From Antedon mediterranea (taxonomy: Eukaryota > Echinodermata > Crinoidea > Comatulida > Antedonidae): a DNA stretch of 64,000 nucleotides. Below are positions 35,795 through 48,986 of the stretch, piece after piece. Each line of letters opens with the position of its first letter. Position 1 is the first letter of the stretch. Under the pieces are notes generated by a model that made no database searches, was not told the DNA's origin, and saw only the letters and a list, made by a program, of their open reading frames with translations. Made by a program: the position numbers and the translations under genes. The stretch is from the NCBI RefSeq assembly GCF_964355755.1, contig NC_092673.1:27225001-27289000 (forward strand), in the 5' to 3' direction.

Positions 35795-36946
35795 CTAGAT
35801 TTGAACTCGTCACTACGGACGAGTTAGGTTATCCGCAGCGCAAAAGCCACGTGCACGTCATACGTTAGAATATTGAGCGCAAAAAAAAAAACGATTATGG
35901 CATTGAAAAATGTTAGTGCGCTCTCTATTTTGCGTCGCGTCTAAGTATATACGGTATAACACTATATACTGTATACGTACTACATACAGTGCAGAATAGG
36001 TGAAAATAAGTGACCAAAGTTATTGACGCATTTGAACATGATGACGTCATCACAATTTTTAAAATGGTGGATCATGTGAAAGATAATTGATTGATCTAGA
36101 CAATATAAAAAAATTGAGTGAAATGGAATAAGGATAAGTAGAGATGCGCTCTATTTAAATTGACGAGCTATGACGAAAGAGAAAAAAATCCTATATTTTA
36201 TATTCGGGTGGCCATACGATGACGTCACAATGTCCGGTTAGCCATATCAATGCATGATTCGAGAAAAACAACTCATCTACTTCCAGAATATGTAATTTTA
36301 AAAAAGTTCACCACGTAGTTTAGAATTTATGACTGTTTAAAAAAAGGTCTAATTTTGACGATTTTTTGAAGTTTTTCATCAAAAATGCGCGCAAATTGTT
36401 CAATTCTACGTGCTCGTATGACGTGATATTAAGTCGAAATTGTATAAAAATTGGTAAAATTACTAGAAAAGGCTGAAAAAACAAAAATCAAGCAAAAAAA
36501 GGATGTTTTTGCGCTAAGTGCGCACGTGCGCGTAAAAAAATTGCGCACGCGTGGGAATTTTTGAAATGCTCAAAATGACATGAAACGCGTAGAAAGTTGA
36601 TTAGAAATTGATTTTTCGCATTTTGAAATTTTAAACGCGCGTGCACGCGTAACTTTTTGTAAAACATGCCATTTTTAATCCATAGAAAGTTTGCGCTTGA
36701 TATGACTTAAATTTTCACAAAGTTTCAATACAAAATGACTTTTGATTTTTAATCTATGATCAATCATTGAAATTCATAAAATCGCGCGTAACTTACGCTG
36801 CGCGACTCTAAAGTTAAAAAACGAAACGTCCTGCACATCTACATCTAGAGGTCAATCTTATGACAAAGTTACATAATCTTATATTGGCCAGAATTAGAGA
36901 TACGCTGCGAACAAAATTCCGGGAAAGAAAGAAGAATAAGATAGAA
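35795..36946 (-). mobile_element. Array unit 22 (family C mosaic)
   Basis: Unit of 1,152 bp, no cassette. The left half is C1-like. The right half differs (GATATTAAGTCG, ACGAAACGTCCTGCACATC), a third right-end variant. Confidence 0.85.
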
Positions 36947-38236
36947 CTAGATTTGAACTCGTCACTACGGACGAGTTAGGTTATCCGCAGCGCAAAAGCC
37001 ACGTGCATGACACATAGGTTAGAATATTGCGCGCAGAAAAACGATTATGCCATTGAAAAAATGTTAGTGCGCTCTCTATTTTGTTTCACCTCTAAGTATA
37101 TACGTATAACACTATGTACTGTATACGTACTACATACAATGCAGAATAGGTGAAAATAAGTGACCAAAGTTATTGACGCTTTTGAACATGATGACGTCAT
37201 CACAATTTTTAAAATGAGGAATCATGCGAAAGATAATTGATCGACCTAGACAATATATAAAAATGGAGGGAAATGAAATACGGATAAGTGGAGATGCGCT
37301 CTATTAAATGTGATGAGCTATGACGAAAGAGACAAAAATCCTATATTTGATATTCGAGTGGCCATACGATGACGTCACAATGTCCGGTTAGCCAAATCGA
37401 TGCATGATTCTATATCTACAACTCATCTACTTTCAGAATTTGTAATTTTAAAAACGTTCACCACGTAGTTTACAATCTATGACTGTTTAAAAAAAGGCAT
37501 AAATTTGACAAATTTTTTAACTTTTTCATCAAAAACGCGCGCAAATTGTTCAATTCTACGTGCTCATATGACGTGATTTTAAGTCGGAATTGTTTCAAAG
37601 TTGGTAAAATTACTAGAAAAAGCTGGAAAAACAAAAATCAAGCAAAAAAAAGATGTTTTTGCGCTACGTGCGCACGCGCGCATAAAAATATTGCGCACGC
37701 TTGGGAATTTTTGAAATGCTCAAAATGACATGAAACGCGTAGAAAATTGATTAGAAATAAATTTTGCGCATTTTAAAATTTTGAATGCGCGTGCGCGCGT
37801 AACTTTATGTAAAACATGCCATTTTTAATCTATAGAAAGTTTGCGAATAATATGACTTAAATTTTCACCAATTTTCAATACAAAATGACTTTTAGTTTTT
37901 AATCTATGATCAATCATTGAAATTCATAAAATCACGCGTAACTTACGCTGCGCAACTCCAAAATTGTCCAAAAGCTTGGCTGCACATCTGCAGCTGTAGG
38001 TCAATCTTATGACAAAGTTACACAATATTATGTTAGCCAGAAGATAGAAATATGCTGCGGACAAAATTCGTGGAAAGAAAGAAGAACATAGAAAAAAAAA
38101 AAAAAAAAAAAAAAAAAAAGATCCTGACAATAACAAGGGGTTATCCGCCAAGTGCGGATAACCAAAAAAAAAAAAAAGAAAAAAAAAAAAGATCCTGACA
38201 ATAACAAGAGGTTATCCGCCAAGTGCGGATAACCAA
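36947..38236 (-). mobile_element. Array unit 23 (family C) with double cassette
   Basis: Unit of 1,290 bp. The head segment after the box is altered (CACGTGCATGACACATAGG). The right end has CTCCAAAATTGTCCAAAAGC. Two C-type cassettes follow, with palindromes at 38139-38163 and 38210-38234, loop CAAGT. Confidence 0.85.
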
Positions 38237-39370
38237 CTAGATTTGAACTCGTCACTACGGACGAGTTAGGTTATCCGCAGCGCGTCATACGTTAGAATAT
38301 TGCGCGCAGAAAAACGATTATGCCATTGAAAAAATGTTAGTGCGCTCTCTATTTTGTGTCACGTCTGAGTATATACGGTATACACTATATTCTGTATACG
38401 TACTACATACAGTGCAGAATAGGTGAAAATAAGGGACCCAAGTTATTGACGCTTTTGGACATGATGACGTCATCACAATTTAAAAAATGGTAGATTATGC
38501 GAAAGATAATTGATTGGCATAGACAATATAAAAAAATGGGGGGAAATGGAATTTGGATAAGTGGAGATGCGCTCTATTAAATGTGATGAGCTATGACGAA
38601 AGAGACAAAAATCCTATATTTTATATTTGAGTGGCCATACGATGACGTCACTATGTCTTGTTAGCCATATCGATGCATGATTCGATATCTACAAATCATC
38701 AATTTCCAGAATGTGTAATTTAAAAGAAGTTCACCTCGTAGTTTACAATCTATGACTGTTTTAAAAAAGGCATAATTTTGACGAATTTTTCAACTTTTTC
38801 TTCAAAAACGCGCGCAAATTGTTGAATTCTACGTGCTCGTATGACGTGATTTTAAGTCGAAATTGATTGAAAATTGGTAAATTTACTAGAAAAGGCTGAA
38901 AAAAACAAAAATCAAGCAAAAAAAAGATGTTTTTGCGCTACGTGCGCACGCGCGCGTAAAAAAAATGCGCACGCGTGGGAATTTTTGAAATGCTCAAAAT
39001 GCCCTGAAACGCGTAGAAAGTTGATTAGAAATGGATATTGCGCAATTTGAAATTTTAAACGCACGTGCGCGCGTAACTTTATGTCAAACATGCCATTTTT
39101 AATCCATAGAAAGTTTGCCCTTGATATGACTTAAATGTTCACCAAGTGTCATTACAAAATGACTTTTGCTTTTTAGTCTATGTTAAATACGCGAAATTCA
39201 TAAAATCGCGCGTAGCTTACGCTGCGCGACTCTAAAGTAAAAAAACGAGCTGTCCTGCACTTCTACACATAGAGGTAAATCTTCTGACAAAGTTATACGA
39301 TGTAATGTTGATCAGAATTTGAGATACACGTGACACAAAATTTTGGGAAAGAAAGAAGAATAACATAGAA
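38237..39370 (-). mobile_element. Array unit 24 (family C)
   Basis: Unit of 1,134 bp, no cassette. The head lacks about 15 bp, including the CACGTG motif (box followed by AGCGCGTCATACG). The middle resembles unit 18, the right third C1. Confidence 0.85.
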
Positions 39371-40531
39371 CTAGATTTGAACTCGTCACTACGGACGAGT
39401 TAGGTTATCCGCAGTCCTAAAGCCACGTGCACGTCATACGTTGGAATATTGCGCGCAGAAAAACGATTATGCCATTGAAAAAATGTGAGTGCGCTCTCTA
39501 TTTTGTGTCACGTCAACGTGTATACGGTATACACTATATACCGTATACGTACTACATACAGTTCAGAATAGGTGAAAATAAGTGACCAAAGTTATTGACG
39601 CTTTTGCACATGATGACGTCATAACAATTTTTAAAATGGTGAATCATGCGAAAGATAATTGATTGACATAGACAATATAAAGAAATGGAGGGCAATTGAA
39701 TACGGATAAGTGGAGATGCGCTCTATTAAATGTGATGAGCTATACGAAAGAGAAAAAAATCCTATATTTTATATTTGAGTGGCCATACGATGACGTCACA
39801 ATGTCCAGTTAGCTATATTGATACATGATTCGATATCTACAACTCATCTACTACCAGAATATGTAATTATAAAAAAGTTTACCACGTAGTTTAGAATCTA
39901 TGACTGTTTAAAAAAAGGCATAATTTTGACAAATTTTTGGACTTTTTCATCAAAATTGCGCGCAAATTGTTTAATTCTACGTGCTCGTATGACGAGATTT
40001 TAAGGCAAAATTGATTGAAAATTGGTAAATATATTATAAAAGGCAGAAAAAACGAAAATCAAGCAAAAAAAAGATGTTTTTGCGCTACGTGCGCACGGGC
40101 GCGTAAAAAAAGTGCGCACGCGTGGGAATTTTTGAAATGCTCAAAATGACATGAAACGCGTAGAAAAAAGATTAGAAATGAATTTTGCGCATTTTGAAAT
40201 TTTGAACGCGCGTGCGCGCGTAACTTTATGTAAAACATGCCATTTTTAATCCACAGAAAGTTTGCGCATGATATAACTTAAATTTTCACCAAGTTTCAAT
40301 AGAAAATGACTTTTTGTTTTTAATCTATGATCAATTATTGAAATTCATAAAATTGCGCGTAACTTACGCTGCGCAACTCGAAAATCAAAAAACAAAGTTT
40401 CTTGCACATCTACAGATATAGGTCAATCTTATGACAAAGTTATACAATCATTTGTTAGCCAGAATTAGAGATATGCTTGCAACAAAATTCGTGGAAAGAA
40501 AGAAGAATATAGAAAAAAAAAAAAAAGAAAA
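39371..40531 (-). mobile_element. Array unit 25 (family C)
   Basis: Unit of 1,161 bp. The A-run near 40511-40526 has no palindrome after it, so the cassette is absent or truncated. The middle is close to unit 13. Head AT-palindrome variant GTGTATACGGTATACAC. Confidence 0.85.
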
Positions 40532-41685
40532 CTAGATTTGAACTCGTCACTACGGACGAGTTAGGTTATCCGCAGCGCAAAAGCCACGTGCACGTCGTAC
40601 GTTAGAATATTGCGCGCAGATAAACGATGATGCCATTGAAACAATTTCAGTTTTCTCTCTCTTTTGCGTCACGTCTAAGTATATACGGTATACACTATAT
40701 TATACTCTATACGTACTACATACAGTGCAGAATAGGTGAAAGTAAGTGACCAAAGTTATTGACGCTTTTGGACATGATGACGTCATCACAATTTTTAAAC
40801 TAATGAATCATGCGAAAGATAATTGATTGACTTAGACAATATAAAGAAATGGAGGGCAATGGAATACGGATAAGTGGAGATGCGCTATATTAAATGTGAC
40901 GAGCTACGAGGAAAGAGACAAAAATCCTATATTTTATTTTCGAGTGGCCATATGATGACGTCACAATGTCCGGTTAGCCATATTGATGCATGATTTGATA
41001 TCTGCAACTCATCTACTACCAGAATATGTAATTATAAAAAAGTTCACCACGTAGTTTAGAATTTATGACTGTTTAAAAAAAGGCATAATTTTGACTAATT
41101 TTTGAACTTTTTCATCAAAAATGCGCGTAAATTGTTTAATTCTACGTGCTCGTATGACGTGATTTTAAGTCGAAATTGTTTGAAAGTTGGTAAATTTTCT
41201 AAAAAAGACAGGAAAAACAAAAATCAAGCAAAAAAATGATGTTTTTGCGCTACGTGCGCACGTGCACGTAAAAAAATTGCGCACGCGTGGGAATTTTTGA
41301 AATGCTCAAAATGACATGAAACGCGTAGAAAGTTGATTAGATATTGATTTTTCGCATTTTGAAATTTTAAACGCGCGTGCGCGCGTAACTTTTTGTAAAA
41401 CATGCCATTTTTAATCCATAGAAAGTTTGCGCATTATATGACTTAAATGTTCACCAAGTTTCAATACAAAATGAATTTTAGTTTTTAATCTATGATCAAT
41501 CATTGAAATTCATAAAATCGCGCGTAACTTACGCTGCGCGACTCAAAATTCATAAAAAAAAGTTTCTTGCACATCTACAGCTACAGGGCAATCTTATGAC
41601 AAAGTTATACAGTCATTTGTTAGCCAGAATTAGAGATATGCTTGCAACAAAATTCATGGAAAGAAAGAAGAATATCGAAAAAAAA
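40532..41685 (-). mobile_element. Array unit 26 (family C, group C4)
   Basis: Unit of 1,154 bp, no cassette. Group markers: CAATTTCAG, GACGAGCTACGAGG. Shared with units 27 and 32. Confidence 0.85.
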
Positions 41686-42822
41686 CTAGATTTGAACTCG
41701 TCACTACGGACGAGTTAGGTTATCCGCAGTGCAAAGGCCACGCGCACGTCATACGTTAAAATATTGCGCGCAGAAAAACGATTAAGTCATTGAAACAATT
41801 TCAGTGCGCTCTCTATTTTTCGTCACGTCTGAGTATATACGGTATACACTATATACTGTATACGTACTACATACAGTGCAGAATAGGTGAAAATAAGTGA
41901 CCAAAGTTATTGACGCTTTTGACCATGATGACGTCATCACAATTTTGAAAATGGTGAATCGTCCGAAAGATAATTGATAGAGCTAGACAACATATAAAAA
42001 TGGGGAGAAATGGAATACAAATAAGTGGAGATGCGCTATATTAAATGTGACGAGCTACGAGGAAAGAGACAAAAATCATTTATTTTATATTCGAGTGGTC
42101 ATACGATGACGTCACAATGTCCGGTTAGCCATATTGATGCATGATTTGATATCTGCAACTAATCTACTACCAGAATATGTAATTATAAAAAAGTTCACCA
42201 CGTAGTTTAGAATCTATGACTGTTTAAAATAAGGCATAATTTTGACAAATTTTTGAACTTTTTCATCAAAAATGCGCGTAAATTGTTTAATTCTACGTGC
42301 TCGTATGACGTGATTTTAAGTCGAAATTGTTTGAAAGTTGGTAAATTTTCTAAAAAAGACAGGAAAAACAAAAATCAAGCAAAAAAATGATGTTTTTATG
42401 CTACGTGCGCACGTGCGCGTAAAAAAATTGCGCACGCATGGGAATTTTTGAAATGCTCAAAATGACATGAAACGCGTAGAAAGTTGATTAGAAATTGATT
42501 TTTCGCATTTTTAAATTTTAAACGCGCGTGCGCGCGTAACTTTCTGTCAAACATGCCATTTTCTCTCCATAGAAAGTTAGCGCATGATATAAATTAAACT
42601 TTTGCCAAGTTTCAATTTAAATGGTTTAATAGTTTTCGATCTAAATTAAATACGCGAAATTCATAAAATTGCGCGTAACTTACGCTGCGCAACTCAAACA
42701 GTACCGAAAACCTTATTACGACATATTCAGATAGAGATCAATCTTCTGATAAAGTTACAAAATGTTATGTTGAGAAGATTTAGAGATATACGCGCAACAA
42801 AATTCTGGGAAAGAAAGAAGAA
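41686..42822 (-). mobile_element. Array unit 27 (family C, group C4)
   Basis: Unit of 1,137 bp, no cassette. Same group as unit 26. The right end changes to an A-like version (GTTAGCGCATGATATAAATTA), then ACTCAAACAGTACCG. It joins the family A unit 28 directly, with no cassette between. Confidence 0.85.
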
Positions 42823-44416
42823 CTAGACATGAAACTCGTCACTTTGACGAGTTAGTTATCCGCTCGACAAACGCCACGTGCACGTCATACGTTAGAATAT
42901 TGCACACAGAAAAATATTAAGGCATTATGACCTGAACTGAAGAATATGATATGTTGTTATTTCTGAATTCTGTTATTTTGTGTCATATAGTATACACAGT
43001 ACAATCTGTATACATATCACAAACAGTGTAAAATAGGTGAAATTACGGGACCCGTATTTTATTGTAATTTTTAACATCTTGACGGTTTCAAAATGAAATG
43101 CAAAAGTAGAAATTTCTGAATGAAATTATCTCAGCAACAACATATTAACGTATAGAAGAAATTTTAATACGTGAAATATTGATGCGCGCTCTTTTAAATG
43201 TAATGAAATATAATGCAAAAGATGAAAATACGACTTTTTTTATTTAACTGGCCATATGATGACGTCACAACATTCGATTGCCACAATTTACACATGATTT
43301 TGTATCTACAATAAAATAGCTTCCTGAAAACGTTTTAATCGTGATTATCACATTTTATTCTTACGAGGTATAACAGATTAAAATTTAATGTAAAGATAAA
43401 ATTAATGACCAACGTAATTTAAATTTTTAGGCATGATGACGTTAAAAAAATTAAAAAAATTTTAATTCATGCAAAAGATAGTTGATTGACCTAGAATATA
43501 TTAAAATCGGGGTGAAAATAGACAACGAATAAGTGGAGATGCGCTCTATTAAATGTGATGAGCTATGACGAAAGAGACAAAAATCCTATATTTTATATTG
43601 GCGTGGCCATACGATGACGTCACAATGTCCGGTTAGCCATATTAATGCATGATCCGATATTTACAACTCATCAACTTCCAGAATATGTAATTAAAAAAAA
43701 GTTCTCCATGTAGTTTAGAATCTATGACTGTTTAAAAATAGGCATAATTTTGACGAATTTTTGAACTTTTTCACCAAAAACGCGTGCAAATTATCTAATT
43801 CGACGTGCTCGTATGACGTAATTTTAAGTCGAAATTGTTTAAAATTTGGTAACATTACTAGAAAAGGCTGAAAAAACATAAATCACGCGAAAAAAATATG
43901 TTTTTAACGCTACGTGTGCACCGCGTGCGTAAAAATTTTCGCGCGCGTGGGAATTTTTGACATGCTCAAAATGACATGAAACGCATAGAAAGTTGATTAG
44001 AAGTTGATCTTTCGTATTCTAAAATTTTAAACGCGCGTGCGCGCGTAACTTTTTGTGAAACATGCTATTTTTAATCCATAGAAAGTTTGCGCTTGATATG
44101 ACTTAAATTTGCACAAAGTGTCAAAACAAAATTATGTTTCGTTTTTAGTCTATGATCAATCATTGAAATTCATAAAATCGCGCGTAAGTCACGTTGCGCA
44201 ACTCTGACGTCATTCAAAAATAGGAGGTGCACAAGTTCACGTAAATGTCGTTATGTTGACAAAGTTACGATATGTTCTGTTTACACGTTTTAGAGAAACG
44301 CGACGCACAAAAATGACAGAAGGAAAGAAGAATAATACAGAAAAAAAAAAAAAATATGATGAAACAGGACGATTACAAGGAGTTATCCGCTACTAAGCGG
44401 ATAACTAATAAGAAAG

Positions 44417-44450
<34 letters not shown>

Positions 44451-44619
44451 TCCTGACAATAACAAGAGGTTATCCGCCAAGTGCGGATAACCAAAAAAAA
44501 AAAAAAAAAGATCCTGACAATAACAAGAGGTTATCCGCCAAGTGCGGATAACCAAAAAAAAAAAAAAAAGATCCTGACAATAACAAGGGGTTATCCGCCA
44601 AGTGCGGATAACCAAAAAA
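42823..44619 (-). mobile_element. Array unit 28 (family A) with four cassettes of two types
   Basis: Longest unit, 1,797 bp. The core is nearly the same as unit 3. It ends with one A-type cassette followed by three C-type cassettes. Unit 3 has two A-type cassettes in the same place. Confidence 0.85.
44337..44613. repeat. Mixed stack of one A-type and three C-type cassettes
   Basis: A-type palindrome AGTTATCCGC / GCGGATAACT at 44381-44406, then C-type palindromes GGTTATCCGC / GCGGATAACC at 44468-44492, 44529-44553 and 44589-44613, all with loop CAAGT and each preceded by an A-run. The outermost palindrome does not match the A-type head box of its own unit. Confidence 0.9.
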
Positions 44620-46143
44620 CTAGACATGTAACTCGTCACTTTGACGAGTTTGGTTATCCGCCGCGCAAGTGGTGCAACATTAACATTAAGGGGATAGGTT
44701 GAGGACAAAAGGAAGTGTTCACGTTGGCATTATGACCTGAACTGAAGAATATGATATGTTGTTATTGCTGAAATTTATTATTCAAATTCATATATAGTAT
44801 ACACAGTATAATCTGTATCCATATCACATACAGTGTAGAATAGGTGAAATTACGGGACCCGCTATTTATTGCAATTTTTAACATGTTGACGGTTTTAAAA
44901 TGAAACGCGAAGTTAGCAATTCCGAAAGGAAATTATCTCAGCAACAACGTATTAGCGTGTAGAAGAAATTTGAATACGTAAATATTGATGCGCGCTCTTT
45001 TAAATGTAATGAATTATGACGCAAAAGATGAAAATACGACCTTTTTTATTTAACTGGCCTTATGATGACGTCACAACATCCGATTGGCAACATTTTTACA
45101 TAATTTCGTATCTACAATCCAATAGCTTCCAGAAAAAGTTTTAATCGTGATTATCACATTTTATTCTTACGAGCTATAACAGATTAAAATTTACTGTAAA
45201 GATGAAATTAATGCCACACGTGATTTAAATTTTTAGGCATGATGACGTCAAAAAAATTAAAATATTTTTAACTCATGCGAAAGATAGTTGATTGACCTAC
45301 ACAATATCAAAATCGGGGTGAAAATGGAAAACGGATAAGTGGAGATGCGCTCTATTCAATGTGATGAGCTATGACGAAAGATACAAAAATCCTAAATTTT
45401 ATATTCGTGTGGCCATACGATGACGTCACAATGTCCGGTTAGCCATATTAATACCTGATCCGATATCTACAACTCATCTACTTCCAGAATATGCCATCCA
45501 CAAAAAGTTGACCGTCTAGTTTAGAAATTACGACTGTTTAAAAAAAGGCATATTTTAAACGAATTTTTTAATCTTTTCATAAAAAACGCGCGCAAATTGT
45601 CCAATTCGACGTGCTCGTATGACGTATCTTTAAGTCGAAATTGTTTAAAATTTGGTAAAATTACTAGAAAAGGCTGGAAAAACATAAATCACGCGAAAAA
45701 AATACGTTTTCAATGCTACGTGCGCACCGCACACGTAAAAATGTGCGCACGCGTGGGAATTTTTGACATGCTTAAAACGACATGAAACGCGTAGAAAGTT
45801 GATTATAAATTAATTTTGCGCAATTTGAAATTTCAAATGCGCGTGCGCGCGTAACTTTGTGTAAAACACGCAATTTTTTTTCAACAGAAAGTTAGCGCAT
45901 GATATAAATTAAACTTTTGCAAAGTTTCAAGTTGAAATGTTATTTGGTTTTCGAGCTATGTTAAATACGACAAAATCGTTAAATGGCGCGTAAGTCACGT
46001 TGCGCAATTGTAAACGTCATGAAAAGCTTCGCTTGACGACGTTACGGAAATGTCAATATGTTAAGATAGTTACCGGAATGTTATGTTTGCGAGTTTTGGA
46101 GAAAAGCGTTACACAAAAATCATACAGAAAGAAAGAAGAAGAA
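44620..46143 (-). mobile_element. Array unit 29 (family A')
   Basis: Unit of 1,524 bp, no cassette. Near copy of unit 1, about 38 kb away, with the second CRE better preserved (GACGTCAAAAAA). Confidence 0.85.
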
Positions 46144-47769
46144 CTAGACATGTAACTCGTCACTTTGACGAGTTTGGTTATCCGCCGCGCCGCGCAAGTG
46201 GTGCAACATTAACATTAAGGGGATAGGTTGAGGACAAAAGGAAGTGTTCACGTTGGCATTATGACCTGAACTGAAGAATATGATATGTTGTTATTGCTGA
46301 ATTTTATTATTTAAATTCATATATAGTATACACCGTATAATCTGTATCTATATCACATACAGTGACATACATAGAATAGGTGAAGTTACGGGACCCGCTA
46401 TTTATTGCAATTTTTAACATGTTTACGGTTTTAAAATGAAACGCGAAGGTAGCAATTCCGAAAGGAAATTATCTCAGCAACAACGTATTAGCGTGTAGAA
46501 GAAATTTGAATACGTGAAATATTGATGCGCGCTCTTTTAAATGTAATGAATTATGACGCAAAAGATGAAAATACGACCTTTTTTATTTAACTGGCCATAT
46601 GATGACGTCACAACATCCGATTGGCAACATTTTTACATAATTTCGTATCTACAATCCAATAGCTTCCAGACAAAGTTTTAATCGTGATTATCACATTTTA
46701 TTCTTACGAGCTATAACAGATTAAAATTTACTGTAAAGATGAAATTAATGCCACACGTGATTTAAATTTTTAGGCACGATGACGTCAAAAAAATTAAAAT
46801 ATTTTTAACTCATGCGAAAGATACTTGATTGACCTAGACAATATCAAAATCGGGGTGAAAATGGAAAACGGATAAGTGGAGATGCGCTCTATTCAATGTG
46901 ATGAGCTATGACGAAAGATACAAAAATCCTAAATTTTATATTCGCGTGGCCATACGATGACGTCATAATGTCCGGTTACCCATATTAATACCTGATCCGA
47001 TATCTACAACTCATCTACTTCCAGAATATGTCATCCACAAAAATTTGACCGTCTAGTTTAGAAATTACGACTGTTTAAAAAAAGGCATATTTTAAACGAA
47101 TTTTTTAACCTTTTCATAAAAAACGCGCGCAAATTGTCCAATTCGACGTGCTCGTATGACGTATCTTTAAGTCGAAATTGTTTAAAATTTGGTAAAATTA
47201 CTAGAAAAGGCTGAAAAAACATAAATCACGCGAAAAAAATACGTTTTCAATGCTACGTGCGCACCGTACACGTAAAAATGTGCGCACGCGTGGGAATTTT
47301 TGACATGCTCAAAACGACATGAAACGCGTAGAAAGTTGTTTAGAAATTAATTTTGCGCATTTTGAAATTTTAAATGCGCGTGCGCGCGTAACTTTGTGTA
47401 AAACACGCAATTTTTTTTCAACAGACAGTTAGCGCATGATATAAATTAAACTTTTGCAAAGTTTCATTTTAAAATGTTGTTTGGTTTTCGACATATGTTA
47501 AATACGAGAAAATCGTTAAATCGCGCGTACGTCGCGTTGCGCAATTGTAAACATCATGAAAAGCTTCGCTTGACGACGTTACGTGAATGTCAAAATGTTA
47601 ACATAGTTAACAAAATGTTATGTTTGCAAGTTTTAGAGAAAAGCGTTACACAAAAATCATACAGAAAGAAAGAAGATGACAAAAAAGATGATGATGATTT
47701 CGTACAATCACAAGAGGTTATCCTGCAGAGGTTATCCTGCAACTTCGTTGCGGATAACCAAAAAAAAAA
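46144..47769 (-). mobile_element. Array unit 30 (family A') with long hairpin
   Basis: Unit of 1,626 bp. The head has an extra CGCGC after the box. The insertion CAGTGACATACATAG near 46361 is shared with unit 42. The right end carries a hairpin unlike the others (see separate entry). Confidence 0.85.
47717..47759. repeat. Extended end hairpin of unit 30
   Basis: GGTTATCC (47730-47737), a bulged T, GCAA, loop CTTCG, TTGC, GGATAACC (47752-47759): a 12-bp stem with one bulge. An extra left arm, GAGGTTATCCTGCA, precedes it as a short tandem duplication. The arm keeps GGTTATCC, but the usual CGC is replaced by TGCAA/TTGC. Confidence 0.85.
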
Positions 47770-48986
47770 CTAGATTTGAACTCGTCACTACGGACGAGTT
47801 AGGTTATCCGCAGTGCAAAAGCCACGTGCACGTCATACGTTAGAATAGTGCGCGCAAAAAAATAAAACGATTATGGCATTCAAAAATGTTAGTGCGCTCT
47901 CTATGTTGCGTCGCGTCTAAGTATATACGGTATAACACTATATACTGTATACGTACTACATACAGTGCAGAATAGGTGAAAATAAGTGACCAAAGTTATT
48001 GACGCATTTGAACATGATGACGTCATCACAATTTTTAAAATGGTGGATCATGCGAAAGGTAATTGATTGATCTAGACAATATAAAAAAATTGAGTTAAAT
48101 GGAATAAGGATAAGTAGAGATGCGCTCTATTAAATTGACGAGCTATGACGAAAGAGAAAAAAATCCTATATTTTATATTCGGGTGGCCATACGATGACGT
48201 CACAATGTCTGGTTAGCCATATCAATGCATGATTCGAGAAAAACAACTCATCTACTTCTAGAATCTGAAATTTTAAATATTTTCACCTCGGAGTTTAGAA
48301 TCTATGACTTTTTAAAAAAAGGCATAATTTTCACAAATTTTTGAACTTTTTCATCAAAAACGCGCGCAAATTGTTCAATTCTACGTGCTCGTATGACGTG
48401 ATTTTAAGTCGAAATTGATTGAAAATTGGTAAATGTACTAGAAAAGGCTGAAAAAACAAAAATCAAGCAAAAAAAAAGATGTTTTTGCGCTACGTGCGCA
48501 CGCGCGCGTAAAAAATATGCGCACGCGTGGGAATTTTTGAAATGCTCAAAATGACCTGAAACGCGTAGAAAGTTGATTAGAAATGAATTTTTCGCAATTT
48601 GAAATTTTAAACGCGCGTGCGCGCGTAACTTTATGTCAAACATGCCATTTTTAATCCATAGAAAGTTTGCCCTTGATATGACTTAAATGTTCACCAAGTG
48701 TCATCACAAAATGACTTTTGCTTTTTAGTCTATGTTAAATACGCCAAATTCATAAAATCGCGCGTAGCTTACGCTGCGCGACTCTAAAGTAAAAAAACGA
48801 GCTGTCCTGCACTTCTACACATAGAGGTAAATCTTCTGACAAAGTTATACGATGTAATGTTGATCAGAATTTGAGATACACGTGACACAAAATTTTGGGA
48901 AAGAAAGAAGAATAACATAGAAAAAAAAAAAAAAAAAAAAGATCCTGACAATAACAAGAGGTTATCCGCCAAGAGCGGATAACCAA
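47770..48986 (-). mobile_element. Array unit 31 (family C, group C1) with cassette
   Basis: Unit of 1,217 bp. Nearly the same as unit 17, including the cassette (palindrome 48960-48984, loop CAAGA), although 18 kb apart and between different neighbours. Confidence 0.85.
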
